A stretch of DNA of 64,000 nucleotides from Idiomarina sp. A28L (GTDB lineage Bacteria; Pseudomonadota; Gammaproteobacteria; Enterobacterales; Alteromonadaceae). The stretch covers positions 1 through 64,000 of the forward strand of contig NZ_AFPO01000025.1 in the NCBI RefSeq assembly GCF_000218785.1. Reading direction: 5' to 3'. Shown here piece by piece: positions 35,353 to 43,857 of the stretch (the first letter of the stretch is position 1; each line of letters begins with the position of its first letter). The translations under genes and the position numbers were made by a program. The notes beneath the pieces are model-generated. The model had not been told where the DNA came from, did no database searches, and was given only the letters and a program-made list of their open reading frames with translations.

Positions 35353-36396
35353 TTAAACTAGAGGTAATTGTTGCGCTGGGATTGGAATAACCGTTAATAA
35401 CGCCCGCTGGCCAATTGCAACCTTGGCATTCGGGAAAATAACCGCTTCGCCATCTACTTCCGCATGCACTGGATTATCACCATCGGTTGCGAGTATTTCA
35501 CCTTTGTTAAACGCTGTGAAATTAGCCACGTTATCGGGGAAATGTAAGCGGAAGTTTTCATAATTACGGTTTACGCTGCGAAGTACTTTATATACCCGCA
35601 ACGATTCAGCTATAAACTCACCATTTACAGCAGGGCCCTCGGTTAGCAACCGAGTAAGCTGCTGCTTGGTTTTTGCAAACCGCTGCATATCGTTCTCACC
35701 AAAAGGTTTCACTTTACCGAGCTCCAAGGTAAAGGCATCGGCTGCGAATTCATTCACTGAGAAGTATGAAAAGGTTGTTGTGGGGCCGTCGTGTAACAAT
35801 ACAACTGGCACATCAAGCTGCTGTAATAATTGAAACTGCTGCTTTTTATACGGCGCGCCATTGGTAAAAGGATACACAGCAAACTTTTCATGTTTTGAAT
35901 CACGAATGGCGGTGTGCATATCATAATGCAAACGCTGCCGCTCACCTGCAGGTGCACTGGTGAAGAATTTGCGCACATAGCCCTCTATGGCTTTTGCCCG
36001 AATCCGCTCGCGATTTACCAAGCCCTCGCCCTCGCTATGGGCGCCGCTAAACAACCGGTTCATGTTTTCTTCTACAAAGCGTTTGCCAATATTAATGGCC
36101 GCTGGGTTAGCAATTAAAAACAATACCCGGCAGTTTAACCCAAGCTCACCGCTTCGAATCGATTCAATCAGCTCATCGCAGATTTCAATAGGCGCCGTTT
36201 CATCGCCGTGCACAGCACATGAAAGCACTAAATCAAAAGCTTGGGCTGGCTTCGCAGGGCTGAATACAATCACGCCACTATCCCAAATTTGCATGGTTAT
36301 GCCATTGCCGAGCTGTTGTTCTACATTAATATCAGCGCCCCATTCATTTTCACGGGTAAACGCCAGAAAATTTTGATCAGAAAACTTAGTAATCAC
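35353..36396 (-). CDS. astE: Succinylglutamate desuccinylase
   Basis: A 347-residue zinc hydrolase, last step of the AST arginine-degradation pathway (N-succinylglutamate to succinate and glutamate). Visible: VHGDETAPIEICDELI (zinc His and Glu), the HYDMHTAIR motif with the second His, and the LELGKVKPFG segment carrying the catalytic Glu. Slightly longer than usual (E. coli 322). No other ast genes are adjacent here. The next gene on the strand (DUF599) lies 42 bp upstream. Confidence 0.93.
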   Translation of the reverse strand: MITKFSDQNFLAFTRENEWGADINVEQQLGNGITMQIWDSGVIVFSPAKPAQAFDLVLSCAVHGDETAPIEICDELIESIRSGELGLNCRVLFLIANPAAINIGKRFVEENMNRLFSGAHSEGEGLVNRERIRAKAIEGYVRKFFTSAPAGERQRLHYDMHTAIRDSKHEKFAVYPFTNGAPYKKQQFQLLQQLDVPVVLLHDGPTTTFSYFSVNEFAADAFTLELGKVKPFGENDMQRFAKTKQQLTRLLTEGPAVNGEFIAESLRVYKVLRSVNRNYENFRLHFPDNVANFTAFNKGEILATDGDNPVHAEVDGEAVIFPNAKVAIGQRALLTVIPIPAQQLPLV

Positions 36397-36438
36397 AACT
36401 ACTCCATTTTTTGTATTCTTTTCAATGCAAATTGCTTT

Positions 36439-37167
36439 TTAGATATCGCCCTTTTGCTTTGGCCCCGGTTCATAGCCTCGAGTAGCCAACAAAGCACGCA
36501 GCACATGTGATTTGTATTCACGGCGATACAATACGGCGATAACAATCAAGCTCATCACGATAAATATCCAAGGGCTGGCAAACCAAGATAAATAGGCCAA
36601 GGCAAAGTAATACGCGCGTAACCCATAATTGTATTCATGCCCTGCCTGATCGAGCACCTTTGCAGTATTCAAAGAGAAAGCTTCACGATCTTTGATATCT
36701 ACTGTAGGCCGGGAAACCGAAGGTGCCATACCAAGCAAAATAGATACAAAACCAAACTGGCGTACCGCCCAAGTGAATTTAAAGAATGCATACACCATGA
36801 TGCCAGCAATACCCGAAAGTTTTAAAAGCACCAAACCGTGGCTTTGTTCTGCAGTAAACGGCATTTGTTCAAGCACCCTTACAAACGCATCATTCGAAGC
36901 GATTACGGTAAGCACACCGGCCAGCACAAATATGGTTGATGAGGCGAAAAAGGTAACCGTACGCTCTACATTTCCTACCAGTGCCGCATCAGCGATATGG
37001 TTTTCTTTATGCACCACCGCGTTCATCCATTCCACCCGTAAGGTGCATAGAATACTAGAAAGGCAATGATAGGTTTTTGCACGTTTGCGCGCATAGGTTG
37101 CATACCCTATCCAAACAAAAAGAAACCAAAGAAAAGCAACAATATCGATAAGCGGAATTGATGGCAT
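36439..37167 (-). CDS. DUF599-family membrane protein
   Basis: A 242-residue inner-membrane protein with four hydrophobic segments (about 5-22, 72-92, 112-130, 195-218). NAVVHKENHIADAALVGN and KFTWAVRQFGF are DUF599 signatures. Function unknown. It lies between the RND operon, whose terminator hairpin is at 37225-37250, and astE, on the same strand. A possible operon with astE has no functional support. Confidence 0.85.
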   Translation of the reverse strand: MPSIPLIDIVAFLWFLFVWIGYATYARKRAKTYHCLSSILCTLRVEWMNAVVHKENHIADAALVGNVERTVTFFASSTIFVLAGVLTVIASNDAFVRVLEQMPFTAEQSHGLVLLKLSGIAGIMVYAFFKFTWAVRQFGFVSILLGMAPSVSRPTVDIKDREAFSLNTAKVLDQAGHEYNYGLRAYYFALAYLSWFASPWIFIVMSLIVIAVLYRREYKSHVLRALLATRGYEPGPKQKGDI

Positions 37168-37205
37168 GGCGTACCCTCAGGTGAAACATTAATGGCACAA
37201 GTGTA

Positions 37206-37250
37206 GCGGATTTAGAAAAAGAAAGAAGGGAATGTTTGCACATTCCCTTC
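37206..37250 (-). terminator. Terminator of the RND efflux operon
   Basis: On the minus strand GAAGGGAATG (37250-37241) pairs with CATTCCCTTC (37234-37225), then a T-rich stretch TTTCTTTTTC follows. It lies 20 bases past the RND stop codon. Confidence 0.75.
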
Positions 37251-37270
37251 GATTTATTCCTACAGGCTTT

Positions 37271-40200
37271 TTAATTATTTACAGAGTTTTCTTCAACTTC
37301 GGCAAGTTCCAATTCCTTTGCGTGGCCTTTGCCTAGCAAACGCTTAATATCATCAAGCACCATATATAAACATGGAATTAGCAACAGCGTAATTACCGTG
37401 GCGAACAAAATACCAAAAGCTAAAGATATCGCCATTGGAATAACAAACTTCGCCTGCATGCTGCGCTCTAAAACTATTGGCGCTAAGCCCATAAAGGTGG
37501 TTAAAGAGGTTAGCACTATCGCTCGGAAGCGCGAGCAACCGGCATTCACAACCGCCTCTTGTAAACTCTTCACTTTTGCCTTGGTGTTATTCACATAATC
37601 AACCAAAATTAAGCTATCGTTTACCACCACCCCCGCAAGCGCAATAATACCGAACAAGCTCAATAAACTGAGTGGCATTTGCAAAACAAAATGGCCAAAA
37701 ATAGCACCGATAATACCGAAAGGAATAACCGACATAATAATCAGTGGTTGGGTATACGATTTTAACGGTATCGCCATTAACGCATAAATACCAAACATCG
37801 CAAAAACGGCACCCAAGGCAAGCGAACTCAACGCTTCGCGCTCATCTAAACTGGCACCTTCTAAGCCAAAGCGAACCTGCGGGTAATGTTGCAAAATATC
37901 CGGTAAATAATTCTGCTGAATATCTCTTACAACGGCGCCGGGCTCAATACGATCTTTATCTACTCGAGCACGAACGTTCACGCTGCGAACACCATTAACC
38001 CGATTAATGGTACTAAAGCCATCACCTACCGCGTTAGTGGCAAGCTCCCGGAATGGGATTTCGCGGCCATCAGCGGCACGAATCATCATATTCTCAAGAT
38101 TACCAATAGATTGCCGCTCAGCAAGTGGATAACGCACCATTACGCGAACCTCTTCATCGTTGCGAGGCAAGCGTTGTGCTTCTGCACCATAGAATGCGTT
38201 GCGCACTTGGCCGGCTAAATCTTGTAAGGTAATACCCGCTGCATCGGCCGCCGGTAACAGGCGTAACTGTATTTCTTCTCGTGGTGCGCCAAAAGTATCA
38301 GAGATATCAAACACACCGCCATATTGCGCCAGAGCCGCTCTCAGTTCTCCAGCCGCAGCTGCCAATGCACTTAATTCAGTGCCACTAAGCTGAAACTCAA
38401 TATCGTAACCGCCACCCGGGCCTCCGGCAGAACCGCTGAAGTTTAAATCCTTTACCCCTGCAAGCTCCGGAATTCGTTCGCGCCATTCGTTAATCACGCT
38501 AAACCCATCAATCTCGCGTTGTTCTCCTTTTGAAAGTTCAACGAACAAGGTGCCCTGTTCTGCACTATTCAAAAACAGGTTTACGTGAGCGAGCAGATCT
38601 TCTCCTTCTTCGCGCTGGTATTCTTCGTGCATACGATAAAGCTCATCGCGAATCGTAGTCAGTGTGCGTGCGGTAACTTCCTCGTTAGTGCCCGGTTGCA
38701 TTTCTACGTTAGCTTGCAGGAAATCACTAGGTATATTCGGGAAAAACACCCAGCGCACAAAACCACCAGATAATAGCCCACCCATAATAATGGCTAAGGC
38801 GATGAAACTGGCTATCGTGGTGTAGCGGTGTTTCACACATACGTTAGCGAACGGACGATAGCGATTTTCTACAAACACTTTCAACCCATTAGCGAAGCGA
38901 TTGCGAAAACGCTGGAACCCATTTTGTTTGCTCTCGGAATTTTTTGAAAATTTCATGCCATTAATATGAGCAGGCAATATCCACTTTGATTCAATCAAGG
39001 AAAACAACAAGCAGAAGATCACCACGTAGGCGATCGATTGCCAAATAGGCGCCATAGTGCCGCCCACCATTAGCATGGGTAAAAACGCTACTACCGTGGT
39101 AAGAACGCCGAAAGTAGCCGGTAACGCCACTTTTTTCGCGCCACGAATAACGTTTTCTTCCGATTTACCATTTTCTTCAATTTCGGAATATGCACTTTCG
39201 CCAATAATAATGGCATCATCGACCACGATACCGAGCACCAATATGAAACCAAATAATGAAATCATATTAATGGAAACATTAAAGGCTCCAAGGTTCATCA
39301 TGGCTAAAGCGCCTAGGAAGCAAACAGGTAAACCAATCATTACCCAAAACGCTAAGCGCAATTGCAAGAACAGGGTGAGTGCGATAAACACCAGCGCAAT
39401 CCCGAAATACATGTTCTTCAGCATTAAATCGAGGCGGCCTTGCAAGTAATATGAGCTATCACCCCAATGAGCCAACATTACTCCTTCAGGCAGAGTTGGT
39501 GCTTTGTTATCGATATAACCTTTTACTGCTTTTGCGATAGCTAAATCGTTTTGTTCACCCACGGAATTAACGCGAACAAAGGTGGCTCTGCTGCCATCAA
39601 ACTCAGCAAACGAACGCGTTTCTACGAATTCATCGCGTACAATTCCGATATCGCCTATGGTTAAGCGCGTTCCATCAGGAAACCGTTTAAGCACAATATC
39701 TTCAAACTCAATGCCTGTGTAACTTTGGCCTTTTGCCCGCAGCAAGATATCACCAGTGGGCGTACGAATAGTTCCCCCTGGAATATCAATTGAGGTTCCC
39801 CTAACGGCTTGCACCACCTGTTGAAACGTTAACCCGTGCTCCCGCAATTCATTTTCGGTAATCTCAATGGATATCTCATCGTTACGGGCACCCACCAATG
39901 TAGCGTTGGAAATGCCCGGAAGTGAACGAATATCATCGCGAACTTCACGAGCTAAATCTTTGCGCAAGCGTTCATCAAGATCGCCATAAATAGACACCCA
40001 AATAATCGATTGCTGAGGCCTAATTCGATATACCAATGGAGGCTCAATTTGCGCAGGAAAACTCGATATCCCATCAACCCCCATGCGCACTTCGTCCATC
40101 ACTTCTTGAATATCGTAACCACTCTCAATTTCAATGCTTACGGTACCCATACCCTCTCTGGAAGAGCTCGTGATGCGCTTAATACCCTCAATTTCATCAA

Positions 40201-40438
40201 TTGAATCTTCGATGCGAATCACTACGCCTTGTTCCACTTCCTGCGGCGCCGCACCCGGGTAAATAACGCGAACGCTAATAAGGTTGGGTTCAATTGTTGG
40301 AAAGGTTTGCTTGCGGATCTGAAATACCGAGATAATCCCAGCAACAATAATTAATATCATTAATAAGTTGGCGGCTACTCGATTGCGGGTGAACCAAGCT
40401 ATGATGCCGGTTTCTCTTACTTGAGGTTCATTAGCCAC
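37271..40438 (-). CDS. RND efflux transporter permease (AcrB/MexB family)
   Basis: A 1055-residue inner-membrane proton-driven exporter with the RND layout: one N-terminal TM helix, a large periplasmic loop, five or six TM helices, and the same again. GIVVDDAIIIGES holds the paired Asp of TM4; other motifs are ARQSIIW-type RIRPQQSIIWVSIYGD and QMPLSLLSLFGIIALAGVVVNDSLILVDYV. Length matches AcrB (1049). Its stop and that of the upstream fusion-protein gene are 3 bases apart. No outer-membrane TolC gene is adjacent, so a housekeeping TolC probably completes the pump. Substrate unknown. Confidence 0.92.
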   Translation of the reverse strand: MANEPQVRETGIIAWFTRNRVAANLLMILIIVAGIISVFQIRKQTFPTIEPNLISVRVIYPGAAPQEVEQGVVIRIEDSIDEIEGIKRITSSSREGMGTVSIEIESGYDIQEVMDEVRMGVDGISSFPAQIEPPLVYRIRPQQSIIWVSIYGDLDERLRKDLAREVRDDIRSLPGISNATLVGARNDEISIEITENELREHGLTFQQVVQAVRGTSIDIPGGTIRTPTGDILLRAKGQSYTGIEFEDIVLKRFPDGTRLTIGDIGIVRDEFVETRSFAEFDGSRATFVRVNSVGEQNDLAIAKAVKGYIDNKAPTLPEGVMLAHWGDSSYYLQGRLDLMLKNMYFGIALVFIALTLFLQLRLAFWVMIGLPVCFLGALAMMNLGAFNVSINMISLFGFILVLGIVVDDAIIIGESAYSEIEENGKSEENVIRGAKKVALPATFGVLTTVVAFLPMLMVGGTMAPIWQSIAYVVIFCLLFSLIESKWILPAHINGMKFSKNSESKQNGFQRFRNRFANGLKVFVENRYRPFANVCVKHRYTTIASFIALAIIMGGLLSGGFVRWVFFPNIPSDFLQANVEMQPGTNEEVTARTLTTIRDELYRMHEEYQREEGEDLLAHVNLFLNSAEQGTLFVELSKGEQREIDGFSVINEWRERIPELAGVKDLNFSGSAGGPGGGYDIEFQLSGTELSALAAAAGELRAALAQYGGVFDISDTFGAPREEIQLRLLPAADAAGITLQDLAGQVRNAFYGAEAQRLPRNDEEVRVMVRYPLAERQSIGNLENMMIRAADGREIPFRELATNAVGDGFSTINRVNGVRSVNVRARVDKDRIEPGAVVRDIQQNYLPDILQHYPQVRFGLEGASLDEREALSSLALGAVFAMFGIYALMAIPLKSYTQPLIIMSVIPFGIIGAIFGHFVLQMPLSLLSLFGIIALAGVVVNDSLILVDYVNNTKAKVKSLQEAVVNAGCSRFRAIVLTSLTTFMGLAPIVLERSMQAKFVIPMAISLAFGILFATVITLLLIPCLYMVLDDIKRLLGKGHAKELELAEVEENSVNN

Positions 40439-40441
40439 GTT

Positions 40442-41638
40442 CTATTCCTCGTTTTCCGTTGCTTCAACACGAGGTTCTTCGATGTCGTCTAAAGTTCTCA
40501 CCCGCATACCATTTAATGGTGTTTGTAATTGTGTGAGCATCACGCGTTCACCATCTTCTAAACCAGAGCTCACATACACCGAATCATTGATCCGGCGATA
40601 AACGTTTACTACCCGTTGCTCCAACGTACGCTCTGCTGTAATCACCCAAACTTGCTGATTGCTATTTACGGCATAGCGCGGAAGTTCGATAAGTTCAGGT
40701 ACATTGATACCTTTTACTTCGGCTTGCACAAAGCGGCCAAACGTTAGCGGTTCTGGGTGCTGCTGGCTAATTCTATTGTAAGGGTCTTCAACTTGCACAA
40801 CAGCGAAAGTAACCCGCCGATCTGGATCAACCACACCTTCGGTGCGCACCAACGTACCCATCCATTCTTGTGATCTGCCGCCGATGTTGGCAAATAAGCG
40901 CACCACCGGGCCGATATAATCAGGCTGAATGCCAGTAGGAACATCAACAAGTGCCAAATCAAAATCAGAGAGTGGTATCCGCACCTCGGCTAAATCCGTA
41001 CCAAAAAGCGTCCCTACGTTTGTGTTCACCGAAATATACTGGCCAAGATTAACGTTACGAGCCTGCAGTACACCAGCAAATGGCGCTTTAATTTCAGTTC
41101 GCTCAAGATTACGTTCTGCCTGCGCCAATCGGGCTTGAGCTGATTGCAAGTTGGCTAACTCACTAGCTATCTGCGGGCGACGCAAGCCTAAATCTGGAAT
41201 TTGCCCAGCTTCAATAGAGCGCCATTCAGCTTCCGCAACTTGCCCTCGGGCCCGCTCCTCCGCTAAGGAAGCTTGAGCACGTGCTAAGTTAGCTTTTGCT
41301 TCTTCATGCGCAGTGGCATAATCAAATTCATCGATACGCAACAAAGGTTCGCCTGCGGTAAAAAAACCACCCGCCACAAACTTCGGTGAAACCCAAGCAA
41401 TACGGCCGGTTACCTCGGCGGTAATTTGCGTGGCATGCCGCGGCATCACATTACCTTGCGCTGGCACCGAGAATTGAACCTCTTTACGCTCAGCCAAATG
41501 ATATTCAACAAGTACGGGTAAGCGTTCGCTTGCTTGCTGCTCTGGCGGTTTTCGCGCCATACCCATAAAGATAAAAATTACAATTGCTACCACTATTAAG
41601 ATAATAGGTAGGAAGATATAGCGCTTTTTTGTGGCCAT
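40442..41638 (-). CDS. RND-pump membrane-fusion (periplasmic adaptor) protein
   Basis: A 398-residue adaptor that bridges the RND permease to an outer-membrane channel. It starts with an N-terminal TM anchor (about 7-27) and has the barrel-sandwich (lipoyl-like) halves around ITAEVTGRIAWVSPKF and APFAGVLQARNV, and a coiled-coil hairpin with LARAQASLAEERARG. The permease follows after 3 bases, so they are co-translated. Upstream is a 233-bp gap with ACTTATG direct repeats. No regulator gene is adjacent. Confidence 0.92.
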   Translation of the reverse strand: MATKKRYIFLPIILIVVAIVIFIFMGMARKPPEQQASERLPVLVEYHLAERKEVQFSVPAQGNVMPRHATQITAEVTGRIAWVSPKFVAGGFFTAGEPLLRIDEFDYATAHEEAKANLARAQASLAEERARGQVAEAEWRSIEAGQIPDLGLRRPQIASELANLQSAQARLAQAERNLERTEIKAPFAGVLQARNVNLGQYISVNTNVGTLFGTDLAEVRIPLSDFDLALVDVPTGIQPDYIGPVVRLFANIGGRSQEWMGTLVRTEGVVDPDRRVTFAVVQVEDPYNRISQQHPEPLTFGRFVQAEVKGINVPELIELPRYAVNSNQQVWVITAERTLEQRVVNVYRRINDSVYVSSGLEDGERVMLTQLQTPLNGMRVRTLDDIEEPRVEATENEE

Positions 41639-41671
41639 TGTAGGAAGGTACCTTGTTTAAATTCTTATCAT

Positions 41672-41691
41672 ACTTATGTATCACACTTATG
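41672..41691. repeat. ACTTATG direct repeat upstream of the efflux operon
   Basis: ACTTATG at 41672-41678 and 41685-41691, 13-base period, about 35-50 bases before the adaptor start; outer CATAC/GTATG arms add weak symmetry. Possible regulator site, otherwise the gap 41692-41830 shows nothing supported. Confidence 0.3.
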
Positions 41692-41825
41692 GTGTATGCT
41701 TTGCAGCTACTCGCTTTCCGAGTATAAATGTCAGTAAAACGTTATCAATAAACGCATTATCCGCCTATTTATTCCCATTGTCAGTGCTTTCAACTTGATT
41801 CTGTTCAGTTTTAAGTCAGAAAAAT

Positions 41826-41852
41826 GTAACGAACTATTTCAAAATTTAGTTC
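41826..41852 (-). terminator. Possible terminator of tilS
   Basis: On the minus strand GAACTA and TAGTTC (41847-41852 and 41831-41836) form a 6-bp A/T-rich stem, with a T5 run a few bases later. Weak. Confidence 0.35.
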
Positions 41853-41871
41853 ATCGCATTTAAATTAAAGT

Positions 41872-42852
41872 TCACCGTTTGTTAGATACCTTGAGCCATT
41901 TTTGCCGGCGATATACTTCAACATTCGCCCAGCTTACTCGAACTTGTTTGCCGCCTTCGCTTCGTTGAATTTGTTTTGCTAGTTCACTGAGTACCGCAAA
42001 ACTAGGCAAAGGGGCATGATTATGTTGCAGCCACGCGCGAAGCAGAGCCCGTTGGCGAATATCGGAAAGCTGCCACCAACCTTTCAGCAATAAACGGCCA
42101 TCTTCTTCTAATCGTGCAATTAAATGTTCATGCAGCAGTTCATCTACCAGAGCCGTTTGCTCAGCACACAGTTTGGCAGAACGCGCCACCGTATTTAGAA
42201 ATTGTGGCCATCGTTCGGTTAAGCGAGGGATTATTTCACAGCGCAAAAAATTGCGCTCAATCGAAGTATCGGTGTTGGTATCATCTTCTATCCACTCAAC
42301 CCCATGGGCTTTAGCATAAGCGTAAATTTCAGCTTTAGTGGTAGCTAATAACGGCCGGAATAAGCGGCGCTGGCCCGCAAATGGTGCTTCAATCGCCATG
42401 GCCGCTAGCCCTTTTGGCCCAGCGCCGCGTTTTAGTTGCAGCAAAAACGTTTCGGCTTGATCGTTACGGTGCTGGCCAAGCAGAATCACAGCGCTTTCGC
42501 TGGTAAGTTCTGCAATTCGTTGATAACGAGCCTTGCGCCCCTGCTCCTCTTTACTCAAGCGTGCACCCGAAGGAACAAATAGAGGCTCTACGATCGCTTC
42601 AATGTTTTGATTAATACACCAGGTTCGCAGAAACTCAGCCCACTTTGGTGAATCTGGATGAAAGTAGTGATCAAGATGAATGGCTAAGTAAGAAAATTCT
42701 GGGTGATCTTGGCGATAGCGCAAGGTGAGGTCGAGGATAGTTTGCGAATCAGCACCACCCCCAAGCGCAACAACAAGCTGTTGGCCGGGGGGTAAATGTA
42801 AGCTATCAAGCTGCTTAGCAAATTCAGGATAAAGTTCGGTAGATACCGACAA
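41872..42852 (-). CDS. tilS: tRNA(Ile)-lysidine synthase
   Basis: A 326-residue ATP-dependent enzyme that makes lysidine at C34 of tRNA-Ile(CAU). The PP-loop near residues 30-36 reads VALGGGADS where the family motif is SGGxDS, so the first Ser is Gly here; Asp35 and Ser36 are kept. Other signatures: LLGQHRNDQAETFLLQLKRGAGPKGLAAM, FRPLL and EDDTNTDTSIERNFLR. At 326 residues it is shorter than E. coli TilS (432) and lacks most of the C-terminal domains. Position beside accA matches E. coli order. Function probable; the altered loop deserves a check. Confidence 0.9.
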   Translation of the reverse strand: MSVSTELYPEFAKQLDSLHLPPGQQLVVALGGGADSQTILDLTLRYRQDHPEFSYLAIHLDHYFHPDSPKWAEFLRTWCINQNIEAIVEPLFVPSGARLSKEEQGRKARYQRIAELTSESAVILLGQHRNDQAETFLLQLKRGAGPKGLAAMAIEAPFAGQRRLFRPLLATTKAEIYAYAKAHGVEWIEDDTNTDTSIERNFLRCEIIPRLTERWPQFLNTVARSAKLCAEQTALVDELLHEHLIARLEEDGRLLLKGWWQLSDIRQRALLRAWLQHNHAPLPSFAVLSELAKQIQRSEGGKQVRVSWANVEVYRRQKWLKVSNKR

Positions 42853-42885
42853 AGTGGGTTCCCCGCTAAGCGTAACTAAACGTAA

Positions 42886-43842
42886 TTAATTGTAACCAAA
42901 CGACATTAATTTCTGATACCGACGCTCAAGTAGCTCTTCGGTGGATAAGCCCGATAATGAATCTAAATCAGCCAACAAGCGCTGCTTTATGCGCCCAGCA
43001 GTTTCGGCATAATCACGATGCGCGCCGCCTAACGGCTCTTCAATAATCTCATCGATCAAACCGAGTTCTAACGAGCTTTGTGCGGTTACACCCATAGCTT
43101 CAGCAGCTAAGTTTGCTTTTGTTGCGCTTTTCCAAAGAATCGAAGCACAACCTTCTGGCGAGATAACCGAATAGGTGCTGTATTGCAGCATGTTCACTTT
43201 ATCACCCACACCAATGGCCAATGCACCACCAGAACCACCTTCACCAATCACGGTACAAATTGTTGGCACTTTTAAGCGCGCCATCACCTTCAGGTTACGT
43301 GCTATAGCTTCGCTTTGCCCACGCTCTTCAGCACCAATTCCAGGATATGCGCCCGGCGTATCAATGAAGGTGATAATTGGCATATTAAAGCGTTCCGCCA
43401 TCTCCATTAACCGCAATGCTTTACGATAACCTTCCGGCTTTGGCATACCAAAGTTACGGCGAACTTTTTCTTTAGTTTCTCGGCCTTTTTGCTGGCCAAT
43501 AATCATCACCGGTTTACCATTTAAACGCGCAATACCGCCAACAATAGCTTTATCATCAGCGAAGGCTCGATCACCGGCAAGCTCATCAAACTCAGTGAAA
43601 ATTAATTTTATATAATCAAGCGTATACGGCCGTAGCGGGTGGCGCGCCAATTGCGCTACTTGCCAGGCACCTAAATTACCATAAATTTTTTCGGTTAACT
43701 CAGTGCGCTTTTTTTGCAGCTGCTTTACTTCTTTTTCTAAATCAATATCAAGATGACCTTTAGCACCAACCGCACGGAGCTCATCAATTTGCGCCTGCAG
43801 TTCTGCAATAGGTTTTTCAAAGTCTAAAAAATTAAGATTCAT
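42886..43842 (-). CDS. accA: Acetyl-CoA carboxylase carboxyltransferase alpha subunit
   Basis: A 318-residue subunit of the carboxyltransferase that moves CO2 from biotin to acetyl-CoA, first step of fatty-acid synthesis. It starts [15 protein letters not shown] and contains [53 protein letters not shown] and [12 protein letters not shown], all AccA signatures. Length matches E. coli (319). It lies 15 bases after dnaE on the same strand, in the usual dnaE-accA-tilS order. Confidence 0.97.
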   Translation of the reverse strand: MNLNFLDFEKPIAELQAQIDELRAVGAKGHLDIDLEKEVKQLQKKRTELTEKIYGNLGAWQVAQLARHPLRPYTLDYIKLIFTEFDELAGDRAFADDKAIVGGIARLNGKPVMIIGQQKGRETKEKVRRNFGMPKPEGYRKALRLMEMAERFNMPIITFIDTPGAYPGIGAEERGQSEAIARNLKVMARLKVPTICTVIGEGGSGGALAIGVGDKVNMLQYSTYSVISPEGCASILWKSATKANLAAEAMGVTAQSSLELGLIDEIIEEPLGGAHRDYAETAGRIKQRLLADLDSLSGLSTEELLERRYQKLMSFGYN

Positions 43843-43857
43843 CAGTTGCTTCCAAAT

